64,000 nt of DNA from Oidiodendron maius Zn (GCA_000827325.1 KN832904.1:62001-126000), one strand, 5' to 3'; positions 36,446 through 49,703 are shown, numbered from the stretch's first letter. Program-made: numbers and translations. The notes: generated from the letters alone by a model not told the origin.

Positions 36446-36889
36446 GACTAGCTGCTTTGGAAGAGGAACGGAAGAGACGTAAGAGGGATATGTTTCAGTA
36501 GAGAGAGGTAAGAGAGATATATAAGTAGAGATAGGGATCGAAGGACAAGAGCCGAGTAAAACTTCGCCACGAAAGTGACCCAAAGGAGACTAGCCCATTG
36601 AATTATAAGCTCTAGAGGCAGGCCACTATTTTATGACTTTGGCATCCCCCGGTGAGCAAGGGTTATTGCTTCACAAGGTATTGTAGGCTTGGATTCGATC
36701 TTAAGTACCTGGAATTAATGCGGGATTTAGATGTGTCGTGGAGCGGCCACGCTAGCAGGGCTATGTTCTCCAATGAGAAATCTTCGTTGATAATTTGCTT
36801 TTTCTGAAATTGAGGGCAACCTATACATTTTATTCGCGAATCCGAGTGGAGGATTAGTCGTATCCCAACTAGCGTGGCCACTTTCTGAC

Positions 36890-37560
36890 GGACGAAGGGA
36901 GAAAATATTGAGTGGCGAGTGAGCGGCATGTAGCCATGAAGGATTCTTACTCCTCTCCTGTTATGGGAATTGGGGGTATAGGACATTGGGAGGGTCAATT
37001 TGACCGAGTTCAAACCTATTGCCTTAAGCGACAAAAGCCTAGGGACGTTGAGATAGGCTTAAAGGTGCCTGGATGCGATGCTAACAATTACTGTACGGCA
37101 ATGCTTCCGCATTACTAGGGGGGTGCTAGCTAACTAGCATGTGTTATGTAACCTGATCGAAGGGGAAGAGTTCTAGAATTAGATTGCAGGACCCAAAACC
37201 TACCACAACATGCGAATAACGATAAGATAATAAAAGAAGGAAATATTAATGAATATTAACCAACTTCTAGCGGGTGTACTATAATCAGGTAAGAGAGAGA
37301 GATAAGGATTGTCAACCTCATCGTTATGGGGCCAGATGGTGGCGCTTGCATGGTTGACGGACTGCCTAGGCTATTTCTTGACTCTCGGTTATACCTTCAG
37401 ACCAGGAATGAAGCCGGGGGAGATAAGTGGGGTATAAATATATTAACGGGCGAGTGAGCGGGACGCAACCAAATTAAGTTCTTATTCTTCTCTCCGATTC
37501 TGGAAATTGGGAAGTCATTTCGACTCTAGTCAAATTTATCGAGGCCGAGGTCAACTTGGC
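36890..37560. repeat. Diverged dispersed duplication
   Basis: Two segments of about 75 bp, near 36908-36985 and 37440-37515, share the block GGCGAGTGAGCGG and then, with substitutions, a TTCTTAYTCYTCTC stretch followed by TGGRAATTGGG. Spacing is about 530 bp. They may be worn copies of one element or gene fragment. Minus-strand frames of both share a PLTR word, but no protein is recognised. Confidence 0.5.
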
Positions 37561-38145
37561 GGCGCAGCACAAGGCCATCAGGTAGGGTTCGTTGTTACTG
37601 TGTAGGGCAACCATGTAGCTTCTAAGCCCATGGTTGACCATTTGCCAATTTGAGTTGATTGAGGAGTCGTCTCGCCTTAGCACCACGTGCGCATAATATT
37701 CATGTCCTTAAGCAAAGGGGTCATATAATGTGCTATGATTGTAGTATGACAGTTTAAAGATCATCAAGCTGTGGTTGACCCACTGAGTACTCTTTGCGGT
37801 CCCATCAGGATGCTCCAGAGCCCCAAAAGGCTTAAGATTCCAAGGGTATTTTCAGCCGAGGCACTTCCAGTTCACTCGGAGCAATAATTAAGTTAGTACT
37901 GTCCCCAATCCCCTTGAATATTGTACATCCCCCACTTATTTCAACATCCCGCTTATGTACCACAGACCCCTCTAGAATATTGATTTTTTGTAGGATGTAA
38001 ATAACACGATACTAAAATCTCCTATATTTAGAAGTAAATAACTCTAGATTATTATAGAACACTATAAAATCCAGCTACTAGATTTTAGCGGCAATGTAAG
38101 CCGAGGATGCACTATTTTCAAGGCGGGGGCGCATGGTACATCTAC

Positions 38146-38355
38146 ACGTTACATTAAGGTTCATAGTACGGGTGTGCATAAGGGGGCCGCGCACACTGGG
38201 ATCAGGTCTTTTCTATTCGCATTATGCATATTTCTTTCCTTTTTCAGATAATACGTTACATTAAAGTTCATGGTAGGGCGTTGAGAAGAAGGCCATGCAC
38301 ACTAGTCAATCCTTTCTATTCGCACTATGCATATTACTTTCCATTTTCAGATAAT
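38146..38355. repeat. Two-copy tandem duplication of about 105 bp
   Basis: Copy 1 (38146-38252) and copy 2 (38253-38355) both start ACGTTACATTAA and both end TTTTCAGATAAT, with a shared middle TTTCTATTCGCA.TATGCATAT. Differences are mainly transitions plus small gaps. It is non-coding; origin by slippage or unequal exchange is likely. Confidence 0.8.
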
Positions 38356-38982
38356 AAAGACTAGAATATTAGCCATTATACAGCTTTACAGTAGCATACC
38401 GTCAATGAAATTAGAGCTACATAAATCGCAGCTGCCTTTCCTCATTGTCAGGTGCTTCCCGTACAGAGTGATGGAGTCGACTGCATATTAGTGAGCACTT
38501 GGAGTGTACACAGCTATAGCCGGTGAAAGGCGTGCCCCACTGAACATGACTGGGGTGGGGGGATCCTGCATTGCATCTCCGCGAGGCCGATGTTGCGGGA
38601 TGCATCGTGGCCTCGGAGGCGGCCACGTAAATGGCCTCTAGTGGCTTCGCAGTAAGCTGACAGCGGTCGGGAACGCTTACTTGGCGCGGCTGGCGTGCCT
38701 ACATTATAATAAGTCATGTTATCTTCAGATATCTCTATGGCGACACTATACAAAACTAGAACTCGGTTTCAAGAAACCTCTAAGAAGCTAATTCAGGTTT
38801 AATTAAGCATGAAAACAGCCATTAAGATGTCTATGAGCCTAGAGTGGAAAGAGAGAGGGATTTTTAAAAGGTTTAGGTTCGATTTATTAGTTGGATTCTA
38901 TAGGAGACTTAGCGGAGGTAGCTGTTAAGATAGTAGAACAAGGTCGAATTAATGAGATTGAGCTAGAGGATACCACTTATTG

Positions 38983-39215
38983 AGGTAGAAATTAGTTGGT
39001 GGTACAGTATAGATACCTGTGATAAAATGTAAAACTGCGCAGATATACGGGCTGCACTGAGAAAACGTTCCGCGCAAGGAAAAGCAATTTGGCCGTGATT
39101 TTGGCGGCCGTTAAATTTATAATGTGCCACCACAACATTTATAGTGTGCCACCACAACATTGATATTTACCCACCACTGAATTTATACTGTGCCCCCACT
39201 AGTTGGACTCTACCT
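38983..39215. mobile_element. MITE-like element with subterminal iterated motif
   Basis: The left end AGGTAGA...TTAGTTGGTGGTACAGTATA is repeated in inverse orientation at the right end (about 39183-39215) with a few mismatches and a 3-base gap. The right half also holds two further copies of the core GTGGTGGCACANTATAAAT on the minus strand (about 39110-39160). The element is about 233 bp and non-coding. A clear target-site duplication was not found, so the boundaries are provisional. Confidence 0.45.
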
Positions 39216-39927
39216 ACTTCAAATTATACATATCTACCTCCCTATGTACTAGTACGCTGTAACCATAGTATATCACTATGAAGAATGTAGTACATTATAA
39301 CTAAAATTACAGTATGGTATTACTAAGATTATAAGTGTGTATTTCCGCTAAGGCTGTCCCCTCATCTGGTAGAGTCTAGCTAGTATCTGCCGGACGACGG
39401 GATAATATTACTCACTATCCCTTCACCCGCAGAAACCAGCCATGCAAGTAAGAATGTGCCATCCAATAATAAACCTGTATTATGTATCGATTTAGGTGCA
39501 GTTGTTCATAAATTTGTGAATTTCATCTCAGTTCAGTCCAAACCGTAACAGAATACTGAAACCCCTACTAACGTGGCTAGTCTCTGCCGGACGAGGGGAT
39601 AGCGCATAATCACCAACATGTCTAAATATTGCCCCTGAAACTATGCAATTATTATATTCGCATCTTAATGGCTGAAATAGGAAAGTGGTGCGAAAATTCC
39701 CTGGCCCATACTTCTGTGCCTATGCCCTTAAATACCCCGTCTTGTGAGTTTCTTGAACAGGATAAAAATCTACACTCGACAGTTAATTACATATCCAACA
39801 TATACGCGTGAGTCCTTGTTCCCTTGTAAAATCTTCAAATAGAACAATTCCGCTGAACCAAGGAAACAGTGGTTATTCTCAGAGACGTCTCTAACCATTC
39901 ACCTCTCTTTCGGCAGCGGCTGCAGGC

Positions 39928-41826
39928 ATGGAGACAGAAAAGATCGTCCCAACAGAGCAGGAGCTCAAGGGCTTTGACTTTAATGACCCGGTCGTCATCG
40001 AGCTCATTAATCACGCCCGAGAGGGCGACGCGGCTGACCGGGCATTGACGGTGGTTCAGGCGCTGGGGAAGTACAAGAAAGCCGTTTTTTGGGCTGTTGT
40101 ATTGTCCACTAGCCTTATAATGGAGGGATATGATATTATTATCGTTTGTAGATTTCTCAGAACTCCTCATCATTTATTTTTAAGGCGCCATAGAATCCGA
40201 ACACTAATAGCTAATTTAGATTAATTCATTCCTTGGCCAAACCCAATTTCAAGCCCGATTTGGGATATACGACCCTGTTCAGGGTTACAATGTCATCCCT
40301 CCATCGTGGCAGTCAGGCTTGACCAACTCGTCTCTCGTTGGCCAATTGTGCGGACTTCTAGTTAACGCATATGTTCAAGATCGAATTGGCTGTCGACCAA
40401 CAATGATGTTTTTTATGGCATGGATGGCAGTTATGATATTCATACCATTTTTTTCGCCCTCCTTAGGTGTCTTAGCTTTTGGAGAGTTCATGTGCGGCAT
40501 CTCGTGGGGAGTTTTCCAGGTAACTCTTAACGTATAGAGATGTAAAATCAGCTGCCAAGCTTATCATTGTCTAGACAGTATCAACGGCCTACGCTTGCGA
40601 GGTCGTCCCAACAATTCTCCGACCTTATACCACGGCATATGTCTGTCTGTGTTGGGGAGCCGGGATTCTCCTTTCCTCCGGTGTCGTCCGAGCCGTGGCA
40701 AATCTCGAAGGCGATCTTGGCTGGCGTCTTCCTTTCGCTCTTCAATGGATCTGGCCGGTTCCCCTCTTTATTGGCGCGTATTTTGCCCCCGAATCTCCCT
40801 GGAGTGCTGTCAGGCGGGGCAAGATTGATCTAGCAAGAAGGAGTCTAATGCGTCTGCGCCAAGACACATCTAATAAAGAGCGGGAGGTAAACGCCAGCCT
40901 TGCATATATTAGACACACAACCGCCTTAGAGCAGGCTGAGAGGGGGGATGCGAGCTTTTGGGAATGTTTTCAGGGAACAAACTTGCGGCGAACCGAAATT
41001 GTTTGTAAATCTTGTGCTAATGTGGTGTGATATCTGACTAACACAACCTTGATTAGAACAGCGTAGCCACGGCAGGTCAGCTCCTTTGTGGTAATACTTT
41101 ACTAGGCTATTCCGTCGTCTTTCTCGAGGCAGCGGGGCTTTCTGAGCTCCAGGCGTTCGACGTTAATATTTCTCTTTCCGCATGTTGGGTCCTTGGGGTC
41201 ATCCTTTGTTGGTTTCTTTTCCCTTATTTCGGCCGGGCAACTATCTACATGAGTGGCATGACCTTCATGTTCTTCTGCCTTCTAGCTATTGGAGGTCTCG
41301 GCTTCACACATAATAAGCACGCTGAAATTGCTATTTGCGTACTATTGGTCATTTCAACGCTATGCGCTATGATAACGGTTGGGCCAGCCTGTTATCCAAT
41401 TATAGCAGAGATACCATCAGGTAGATTAAGGTACAAGACTATCGTGATTGGGAGATTTGTGTCTAACATTACGGGGCTTTTGTCTAATTGCGTAACGCCG
41501 CGTATGATCTCTCCTATCGGTAAGTCTTCTTATTCAATGCTCTAGAATCTTGAGTCATTCACGACTTCAGCTTACACTTCACCCCCCGTTCAGCTTGGAA
41601 CTGGGGAGCCAAAACTGCCCTATTTTATGCAGGGACAAACCTCTTGACCAATATCTGGTGTTGGTTTCGTCTTCCTGAGACGAAGAACCGCACATTTGGC
41701 GAGATTGACTTGCTTTTTGATAATAAAATTCCTGCAAGAAAGTTCAAGCATACAAATGTTGATCGTAAGTCGTTTTCTTCCTTCAAGATACGGAACTAAT
41801 TTACGACAATAGAATTTGCTTATTAG
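39928..41826 (+). CDS. MFS sugar transporter, maltose/alpha-glucoside-permease-like
   Basis: Predicted proton-coupled importer of alpha-glucosides or related sugars at the plasma membrane. Exons 39928-40143, 40220-40519, 40575-41000, 41057-41519, 41594-41764 and 41813-41826 join in frame to 529 aa, the normal size for this family. Markers are TM1 with LIMEGYDIIII, QTQFQARFGIYD, the VGQLCGLLVNAYVQDRIGCR loop, TVSTAYACEVVPTILRPY, the mid-loop FAPESPWSAVRRGK, GNTLLGYSVVFLEAAGL, AWNWGAKTALFYAGTN and the C-terminal signature RLPETKNRTFGEIDLLF. The last exon is only 14 bases and encodes the final FAY and stop. No break is seen. It stands alone, with no glucosidase or regulator close by; neighbours are a repeat-rich gap on the left and a long gene-poor stretch on the right. 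Confidence 0.9.
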
Positions 41827-44800
41827 AACGCGTACGAGATTAAGGGTGTCGGTATTGAGTATTTTAAAAGGTGGTCTTCTTTGTCAAAATTTCGCTCTAT
41901 TACTATAGTGCAACAAAGGATATTCCATAGCAATATATGCCGGATTAAACGGCTACGACAAATCAACTCCCCTTGACATATTTTTGATCTAATTGAAATA
42001 TTTACCGCATATGCCGAAAGGCAGGCACTGGAAAAATGACCTACTACTTAGAATGATGTAAGCTTTCAGAGAGAATAGTCATTTTCAATGTCTGTGGCAG
42101 GTGTCCACTAAACCAGCCTATGTATAAGGCTTTGACCGAAGACTTTGTATGTATTAGGAAATCGTAAGCTATCATGGAATCTTTAGAATATGAACGTGAA
42201 GGCTATTCGATGAGGGGGAGTAATGGAAACTAATCGTAGAAAATAAGGCTCAATATGATGAAGTGGCTGCATATGAGTTAATTGATTGAAAATAAGTTGA
42301 ATGCACTAAGTTAAACCAAGATTGCATTTGTCATCAGGGTGGGGACCTCAAACACACACATCATGAACTCGTATTCAGGAACTCGCATCTAGGTGTATTC
42401 AAGCTAAAACTCTTGACTATAATCACATACGAACGGATGTCTGTAGGTGCCTCGTAATTGACACCTAGTGAGTCTATATAGCTCGAGCTTTACACCCAAT
42501 AAGTTCCTTAGTTGCACTCATACTGTACCACAATATGCATGTCCCCTCCAAATTTATGCTTACGTTTAGCTTATAGTATCTTAAGCACAACTTTACTGAC
42601 AAGATCATTGAGAACATGCATATTTAGATAGCTCCTGGCTTTGCAGCAACCTAAACTGTTTTAGCCGCATTGTGGGATGTATTTCCTATAGAGAGAAAAG
42701 GAGAGAGCGAGCATTACAACGTCACTAGACTCTAGATAAAGGCCAGACGTTTAAAGTTTGGCTCGAATTACTTCAACAAGATGAATCTTCGATTGGAAAG
42801 AATCCTATCCGGATACGGGCACATCGATATCCCTAAAATATCTACAGCCATAGCTACGAATTATGCGACTTAGGGTTATGTGAATCGAAGGTTGGTAGGT
42901 ACCGATGACTTGTCGATGTCGTTCTAGATAGATTATTGGCCATGTCTTGGTCAGGAGTATAGGGAGGAGTGAGTGGGAATGGCGGATATACTTTGAAACT
43001 GCCTCACGCTACTCTCCCTTGCACTGATGACACGTACCTTCGCCTCTTACTTTATTAAAGAAGCTTTTGCCCTGCACCGTAACTACCTGTAAACCTCGCC
43101 ACTACACGCTCCTGTGCTTCCTCGGCTCCCTGATCAGCGATATGACCAGATGTTCGGTCTCGTGAGAGTTGCCGCACAGTTGAATCGCATATCTGGCCGA
43201 GCCATTGCGCCGATCCAGACACAGCGGTAACTCTTCTAGCCGATATAACGTCCCCGTTTGTTGACAAGATAATTTGGTGAGAGCTTTGGCTGGCTGACAC
43301 ATCTTCGAAGACGTTGGTCCGGACTTCGCCTATCTGCTCGTCCATATCCTCTAGAGGTTGCCGATCAACTGTATTATCCCCCATTTTGGCCCACTTCAAG
43401 GCCGACAAGTCAGTTGATGAGTATTTATTGGCGATTCTATGGTGCATTAGCAGTGATCTACCGAACAAATTTTGGCTAAAACCTTTGTCGGAAAAGCTTT
43501 CAATAGTGTAAAGCCGTACGGCTATTGGTAGAGTAATTTTCAATGGTTTGATGGGTTAGCTCCATCAGGTGGGAGTACGGGACTATTAACCGGGGCTCGA
43601 AACAGAAATAGAAAGAGAATGAAGAGCCTGGGAAGCAACTAAGTAAAGCGATAAAAGAGCTTCAGGTCTGTGATTGAAGATGCCAACAGATAGGCTACTT
43701 CTAACTAAATATCGAACATATAATGAGATGACTAAGCGGGTGGCCCACATTCGCCTCCTACTATCCCGTCTATGCCGTGTTCGACGTCAATCTTTAGCAG
43801 CCGTCGGTCTATAAAGTCTGTGATAGGTCGAGATGTGATCACATGCGTACTTTAGCAGCAATCTTATTGTCCGCCTATATCTCTTGTTCGCTTGTTGACT
43901 AGGATCTTTGGCTTGGATTTGCGCTTGATTCGTCCGCGAGTTTAGAGCCTTTTGGTAACCCGGTGGTATGGTACAGAGGCGGGATGTTGTTTGAAGGCTT
44001 GCCGTAGACAGCGAACGAGTAATAAGTTTCTACATCGGTTCTCTGAAACATGAAGTGTGCATTGCAATCAAAATTGAACCATTTGCTTACCTTGGCACTT
44101 TTTGATTCATCCATTGTGGAGATAAGAGGGTGGTTCTAGTTCAGAACAGAGCACTAGCTTCACAGCTAAGCAACATAGCAAAATTCAGGTACTCATTTAT
44201 CATCACCAGATGGACATTCAGCTTGGCTGTCAGCTTCTTGGAAAACAAACTCATCACTACCGAGGTTCGCATCTTGCCTCTCTAACTGATCAACATTGCA
44301 TCCATTACACGCCAGTATTCCGCGGCTCGGAAGGATGAAGAGTACCTCGCAGGCTTGTAGTCAGGTTCTCTAATCGAAGGCCTCGTTTGGTGGATAAGTG
44401 GCTCTGACGAAAGAAAGGCATGACGTCCGGGCCATCCCTAGTTGGTCTAAGGCCTCAGTTCGCCTAGTTGTCCATTTTTTACCTATTTCTAAGCCTCTCG
44501 CCACCACATGTACATCGTGTGACTTCATCGAAGGGAATCAATTTCAGATCTGCAAAAATAACAATATTATTGTTCGTGAGCACACCGTGATGGCAATGAC
44601 TACGGGAACGACATATTCCAGGTCAATAGTCTAAAGTCCCTAGAGTCTAGGCCGTCTGAAGGTCACGAAGACACGTCTATCCAGCATCGGGGCCGCCTTT
44701 ACCGCTAGACCACAAATCATTCGGAGCTGTTTTGCAATCTTCCTTAATTAACCTGTCTTCTCATTCTGCCTTTTGCACACGGATCGTGGGTCAAATTCTC

Positions 44801-47376
44801 TGTCTCTTTATTCAAATGTGAAATCTAAAGGACCTTACTCGATTGATGTAGCAAGATTAGGCGCATCTCGGACCTCGTTGTCTTGCAGAAATACTCGGAA
44901 CCCGCGTCTATTCTGTTAGCAGGGCTCTAGTGGCAAGGATACCTATGATTTGACTGGAAGAATGTGCTGCAGTCAGCCAGTTATACGGTAATAGAGGGAT
45001 AAGATTTATTCTTTGTTCAGGTCCGAAGAAGGAACAAGCCACCTCTTCCCATTTAGCTAGTCTTGTTTAATAACATGGCCCCCTAGCTAAGGTAGCTACA
45101 GTAATAGTTAACGCCTGCCTCTAGGTGGCGAAAAAACCTACATGTCGAAGATAATAATATGTACTTTAACTATAAATATCACGAAATCCGTGTCTATATA
45201 GGTATATCCTATAATTTTGTATAAGTCGTATTATCTAGCTACCCTTTAATACTCTACACTACTCCTGTAAGAAAATTAAGTTCGCATCATCGCCCTTGCG
45301 CCTGATTTGCGAACAGAAAGCAAGGATCGGGTTCTGGTCGGCGTTGTTTATGCAGGTCGAAGACGGCGATATAGTCTGGATGAGGAAGAACAAGAAGATT
45401 TTGAAGAGAGTCCTCAGTCTGCCGGTGGTTCACATCGTGACCAGCTTTTCCTTCTGACGTCTCCTCAAATCAATTAAAAGTGACATGGAACAATATTCTC
45501 TCGGTTGGTGGTTTTACGGAGAGAGGAAAGCAATCAGGGAAGGCAACTTTTTTATATTGTGACCAGAGCTGGTAAATGAAGGGGATGGTAAAGTATTGGA
45601 GGCAGTGCAGGCCATTGAAGAGCAGGTAAGCTCTGCTCAGTTTTGGGAGGACGCTTTTCGTCACTGACTTACGTAGGAATTTTGCGACGAGCCAGGAAAT
45701 CCAGTTGCTCGCCCTGGAATTGAACTTCAACTAAAGGATTTTGATTCCAAAGCCTTGCTCGACAACCTTGAATCCCTCACATAGCCGATCTGCATCTCGT
45801 CTTCTATGCTTTACGATTTCATATTGAATGCAGAATCGCGAACACATAAGGTCAAGGAGGATGGAAAGGAGGAAAAATTAGGACCTGGAACACGTAAGAG
45901 ACACAGGCGAGAGGACGCCACAGGAAGAATGGTGGACCGGGAAAGCACAGCAAACACAAGAGGAGGACGTGGAACAAACGGCTAAATGGACTGCGAGAGC
46001 AGATCGGGACTTTGTCTACAGCAGTCCTTCGGCTAGGTATGACTATGTCTCCTGTGCAATAGAAAAGTTTCAAGATGAGGTGGGATGTACTCTCCGACCA
46101 TCATGCCCTTACTGCGGCGACCCGAATGAGTGAGAGACAAAAACCTCTGGCTAAATTGGCAAAGTTTTCCCCTCCCCCAGGTGCCAGGATAGCCTTTAAC
46201 TGCGGCAATGAATGTTGGCAATTCCTTCACTAATGGCCGTGGATGACAGTGACGACAGGACTCCCGGCATCTCCGTCGGTAGCAGCCCTACCAGCATTGC
46301 CAGAACCACACTGCATTTGACTCAACACCCCTAGAAAAGCCCCAATTCCATAGGTCATTGATGCCAATGGGGATTGGGAGATCCACAAAATCATCGCCAA
46401 GAGAGGATGTTTATTGTGCAGCACTTCTACTTTAACACTCACCCAGACATGCTAAGGAGCCGAATGGTAATATCAGGCGCAGGGACTGCTAGAAATGATT
46501 CATTGAACTTTAGATGGTTAAGATACATAGAGGGTCGTCAGCCAACAGTGAAGACGAAAACTGCCTGGAATGCTGTCAAATAATAGGCATCAGCCGTGCT
46601 GTGCTTCGAGAATGCGCCTCATTAACGAGGCGGTGCATTATTTGCCCAAGACTCAGGTGGCTTTCGTGCTGAATGAGTTTGGCCAAAGTGGCCATGGCTG
46701 AGAGGACAGCATTATCAAGATCTACTGGCAGTTGATCTTTTCAATAACCCCACAGGTCCCATATAACTGTGATTCAAGTTAAGTTACGATGTGATTTCAC
46801 CTCTGTAATCATTTGCCAGGCTGCTGGTGCTTGTGGCTGTTCCTGACTGTGGCTAACGCTAGGCTCAAACTGTACCATGTGCGGCCTTGACTGACAACGA
46901 GTGAACACTAGGTTAACGCCAGCATCTAAGGCTTCCTTAATACAAGCTATGCTATCATAGAAGATGCTAGAAGTCCAGTAGCCACACTAGAGCACTATGA
47001 AGGCATGTGCTCCCCTTAGGAGATCATGGCGAGATTGTGCCATGAGTAAAGTATTTTTTTTTTGTGTATGACTGGGTGCGCATCTCGAAGTTAGAACTCA
47101 TGCGTCATCGCGAAGGAGAAATTCGAGACTTCTAAACAATGGATTCGTCTCCGCATTGTGGGTTTCTCTCCACACAGGGACGAACGTTAGTAGGGGCGTC
47201 CATTCAAAAAGGGTTGTGGCTGAGCTGTGGCTGAGCCGAAGGTACAGAAGACCCGCGATAATCTCTAGGTGAGCTTTCTTTTTGATCCTATTTCTGAGTT
47301 TTGAACCGGTTGTCTCTAATGCTGCCTCCGTTTTGATCTCTCAATATTCTCAAAATTTTGTGAGCTCTCTCTTAAA
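41827..47376. other. Long gene-poor region
   Basis: About 5.5 kb with no intact recognisable gene. It holds a STAND-related coding piece (43055-43543, listed separately), a small minus-strand frame at 44114-43899 with a possible 46-base intron and no known relatives, and worn open frames at 45470-45730 and 46033-46583. AT-rich patches occur at about 45100-45280. The right end carries the HET gene promoter. Confidence 0.5.
43055..43543 (-). pseudogene. Coding remnant resembling a region of fungal STAND-associated proteins
   Basis: A minus-strand open stretch without an ATG at its start. It reads NVFEDVSASQSSHQIILSTN, then GDVISARRVTA, then SAQWLGQICDSTVRQLS. This succession of an NVFxxVxA word, a STxGDxISA word and a QWLGQ word is one I associate with proteins carrying the fungal STAND N-terminal domain. 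No such domain is found next to it. It could be one exon of an unresolved gene or a fragment; family memory only, so confidence is low. Confidence 0.3.
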
Positions 47377-49501
47377 ATGTCGACATACAACTACCAACAC
47401 CTCCAATCTTCTTCCGAGACTCGACTCCTTCGACTAGAACCGGCAGCTCGATATCACGATACATTAATCGGTAGCATAATCCATACCTCTCTCTACTCCG
47501 GTACTCACACTTATGAGGCCTTATCATACGTGTGGGACAGCTCTTCAAATGCCTGGACTTCGACATACAACTGGAGTCCACCAAGCATAAAATTTGCTTT
47601 CTACCCCTTGTCCCGCAATGATTTCGAAGAAATTCCTGAAAGCTCCTACGATGATAGTGACCAACTAGTCGTTAATATGTCACCTGGAGAGATTATTTGT
47701 GATGGCCAGACAGTCACCATTGGAGCTGAACTCTTCGACGCATTGAGACGGCTTCGACTTCGAGACAGTCAGCGTACGATTTGGATAGATGCTATCTGCA
47801 TCAACCAAAAGGATATCATTGAACGAAATATACAAGTTCAAAGCATGAGAGAGATTTATAGCAAAGCGGACAATGTTCTCATTTGGGTAGGGGAACATTT
47901 CTCGTCAGGACCAGCCAGTCAGAATTTGTTGGATTTCATCTTGGAGCTTGAGGACTTGATCACGAATATTATGAACGAGCATGGACCAAATGACTTACAA
48001 GCCATCGAGAGATCTCTTATCGATGGTTATATAGTATACAACACTCGCTGGAATTTCTTGAGGGCGTTGCTTTCCCAAGCGTGGTTTGTGAGTTTCGCCC
48101 ATTCTCTTGACTCCCAGGCTTCCCGCCATTTCTATATTGAGAAGTCTCTCAAGGCGTCTAAATTTACCTCATCAAGCCGTCCTAACAGAATTATAGGGTC
48201 GAGTATGGGTACTCCAAGAAGTAGTCAACGCAAAGAAAGCGATTTTGTATGCAGGGTCAGGCAAATGCGACTGGGGCACTATTGCTGCTATCACCAAATG
48301 GCTTTCCATGTACGATGTCAACGGCCCTATCAACATCCGCCAAACAATTTGTGCTTTGCCTGCCATCGATATGATATGGAACCTCTCTCGACTGAGAGAA
48401 GATCCTCGCAAACCACCTCTTCCACACCTGCTAGATGTCCTGGTAGATTCACGACTGTCCCGAAGCACTTACCCAGTGGATAAGGTTTACGGTGTCCTTG
48501 GACTTGTGTCACCTGAGGACGCATCAAAGATCACGATTGACTACGGGATTGCCGCCGGAGACCTTTACCGACAGATCGCCCTGACGGAGTTGTCCCGTAT
48601 CGGATTGAGTATTCTCTACTTTTGCACCAAGCCTGCGAAGAAATCGACTGTCAATTGCCCATCATGGGTGCCGGACTGGAGCCAACCGTGTTATCATGAC
48701 TCACTCTTCAAACTAAAATACAAAAGTTCTGCGGGCGGAAATTCTTCACCCACTTTCCGGGTAGAAGAGCAGACCCTCATGGTAAAAGGCAGACTGGTCG
48801 ACACAATTCAGCTCGTGGAGCTAGCAAGACCGATTCCAGCAGGCGAACAGTCTGATCCGAGGTCCGAGAAAGACGGGCTGGATGATCCAAAGACCAAATT
48901 AAGCACGGAGCGGCCCGCGACGAATGATGTCACCGTGGAGCCAACAGCAGTAGAAGATCTCCCGGCTATGGCAGAGATCCAAGATAAAAACACAACGGAC
49001 ACGCACTTGGATGTCAAGATATGGTCTCACGATACCTGGTTTCCAAACGTCATGAAAATTGCATTTCCCGAAAACAAATTAACACCAGCTTCTTACCAAG
49101 CCCTCTGGAGAACGTGCTGTTGTAATCGCACCACAGATGGTGATGTTCCAGAGGCACAATTTGGGGATTATTTTGCTGACTGGACGAAAGCGATGAATGG
49201 GCTCAAAGTAAGGGACTTCGAGGGATTTCAGAACAAATCGAGGCGATTTATGGATAGCTTTTCTAGGTTCTGTAATAATAGAAGGTTCTTCAGGACTGAA
49301 GGGAATAGGCTTGGTTGGGGTCCTGATCAGATGAGAGGGGGGGATGTAGTGTGTGTGATCAGTGGGGTTGATGTTCCCTTGGTACTTAGAAATTCGGGGG
49401 GTAGTGGATTTGAAGTTATTGGTGATGCGTATGTGCATGGAATTATGGATGGAGAAGCGATGAGCATGGGACTTGAGGAGAAGGAAATATATCTCGCATG
49501 A
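47377..49501 (+). CDS. HET-domain (heterokaryon incompatibility) protein
   Basis: Member of the family that triggers incompatibility and cell death after fusion of unlike strains; acts in the cytosol. Exons 47377-48087 and 48197-49501 join in frame across a 109-base intron to 671 aa. The HET domain spans about residues 45-250: block 1 YEALSYVW (46-53), block 2 TIWIDAICINQ (134-144) with the following ERNIQVQSMREIYSKA, and VLIWVGE, and block 3 RVWVLQEV just after the splice junction (about 239-246). The C-terminal part has DKVYGVLGLVS and CPSWVPDWS, standard for these proteins, then a variable, acidic stretch and a final GGDVVCVISG block. No NACHT, WD40 or ankyrin region is attached. An AAA-ATPase gene starts 203 bp downstream on the same strand; a shared role is possible but unproven. 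Confidence 0.93.
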
Positions 49502-49661
49502 CGCAACAGCCGCCCATACTACAGATAGATTTAGCGGAAGAAGGAGGTCAGGCACCTCGCAGGGCATTTTTACCAACTGTTAGTTGGTTAAACTGAGGCG
49601 GTGCTGACGGGCAAAGCAGGTGGCTGTGCGAAGGGTCCCAGGCGCTAGGCTCCACTGAATA

Positions 49662-49667
49662 TATAAA
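49662..49667 (+). promoter_or_regulatory. TATA box of the AAA-ATPase gene
   Basis: TATAAA lies 37-42 bp upstream of the ATG at 49704, inside the 202-bp gap after the HET gene. This supports a separate promoter with a very short leader. An inverted repeat ACCAACT/AGTTGGT lies upstream near 49571-49587. Confidence 0.45.
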
Positions 49668-49703
49668 CGCAGCCTCCCTTTGCTACTTTTCATTTCCTCA
49701 CAG

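Larger units (their letters stand above)
36446..39927. other. Repeat-bearing intergenic region
   Basis: About 3.5 kb without a supported gene. It contains a diverged duplication (36890-37560), an AT-rich patch (about 37930-38100), a tandem duplication (38146-38355) and a MITE-like element (38983-39215), each listed separately. An inverted pair GGCCACGCTAG/CTAGCGTGGCC lies near 36744 and 36870. Confidence 0.6.

Noticed and set aside
44640-44730. Minus-strand TGGTCTAGCGG, similar to a tRNA A box
   Set aside because: No matching B box at the right distance and no cloverleaf could be drawn.
46374-47050. Broken frames suspected to be transposase remains
   Set aside because: No motif order could be matched to a known family, unlike the relic at 14.2-14.7 kb.
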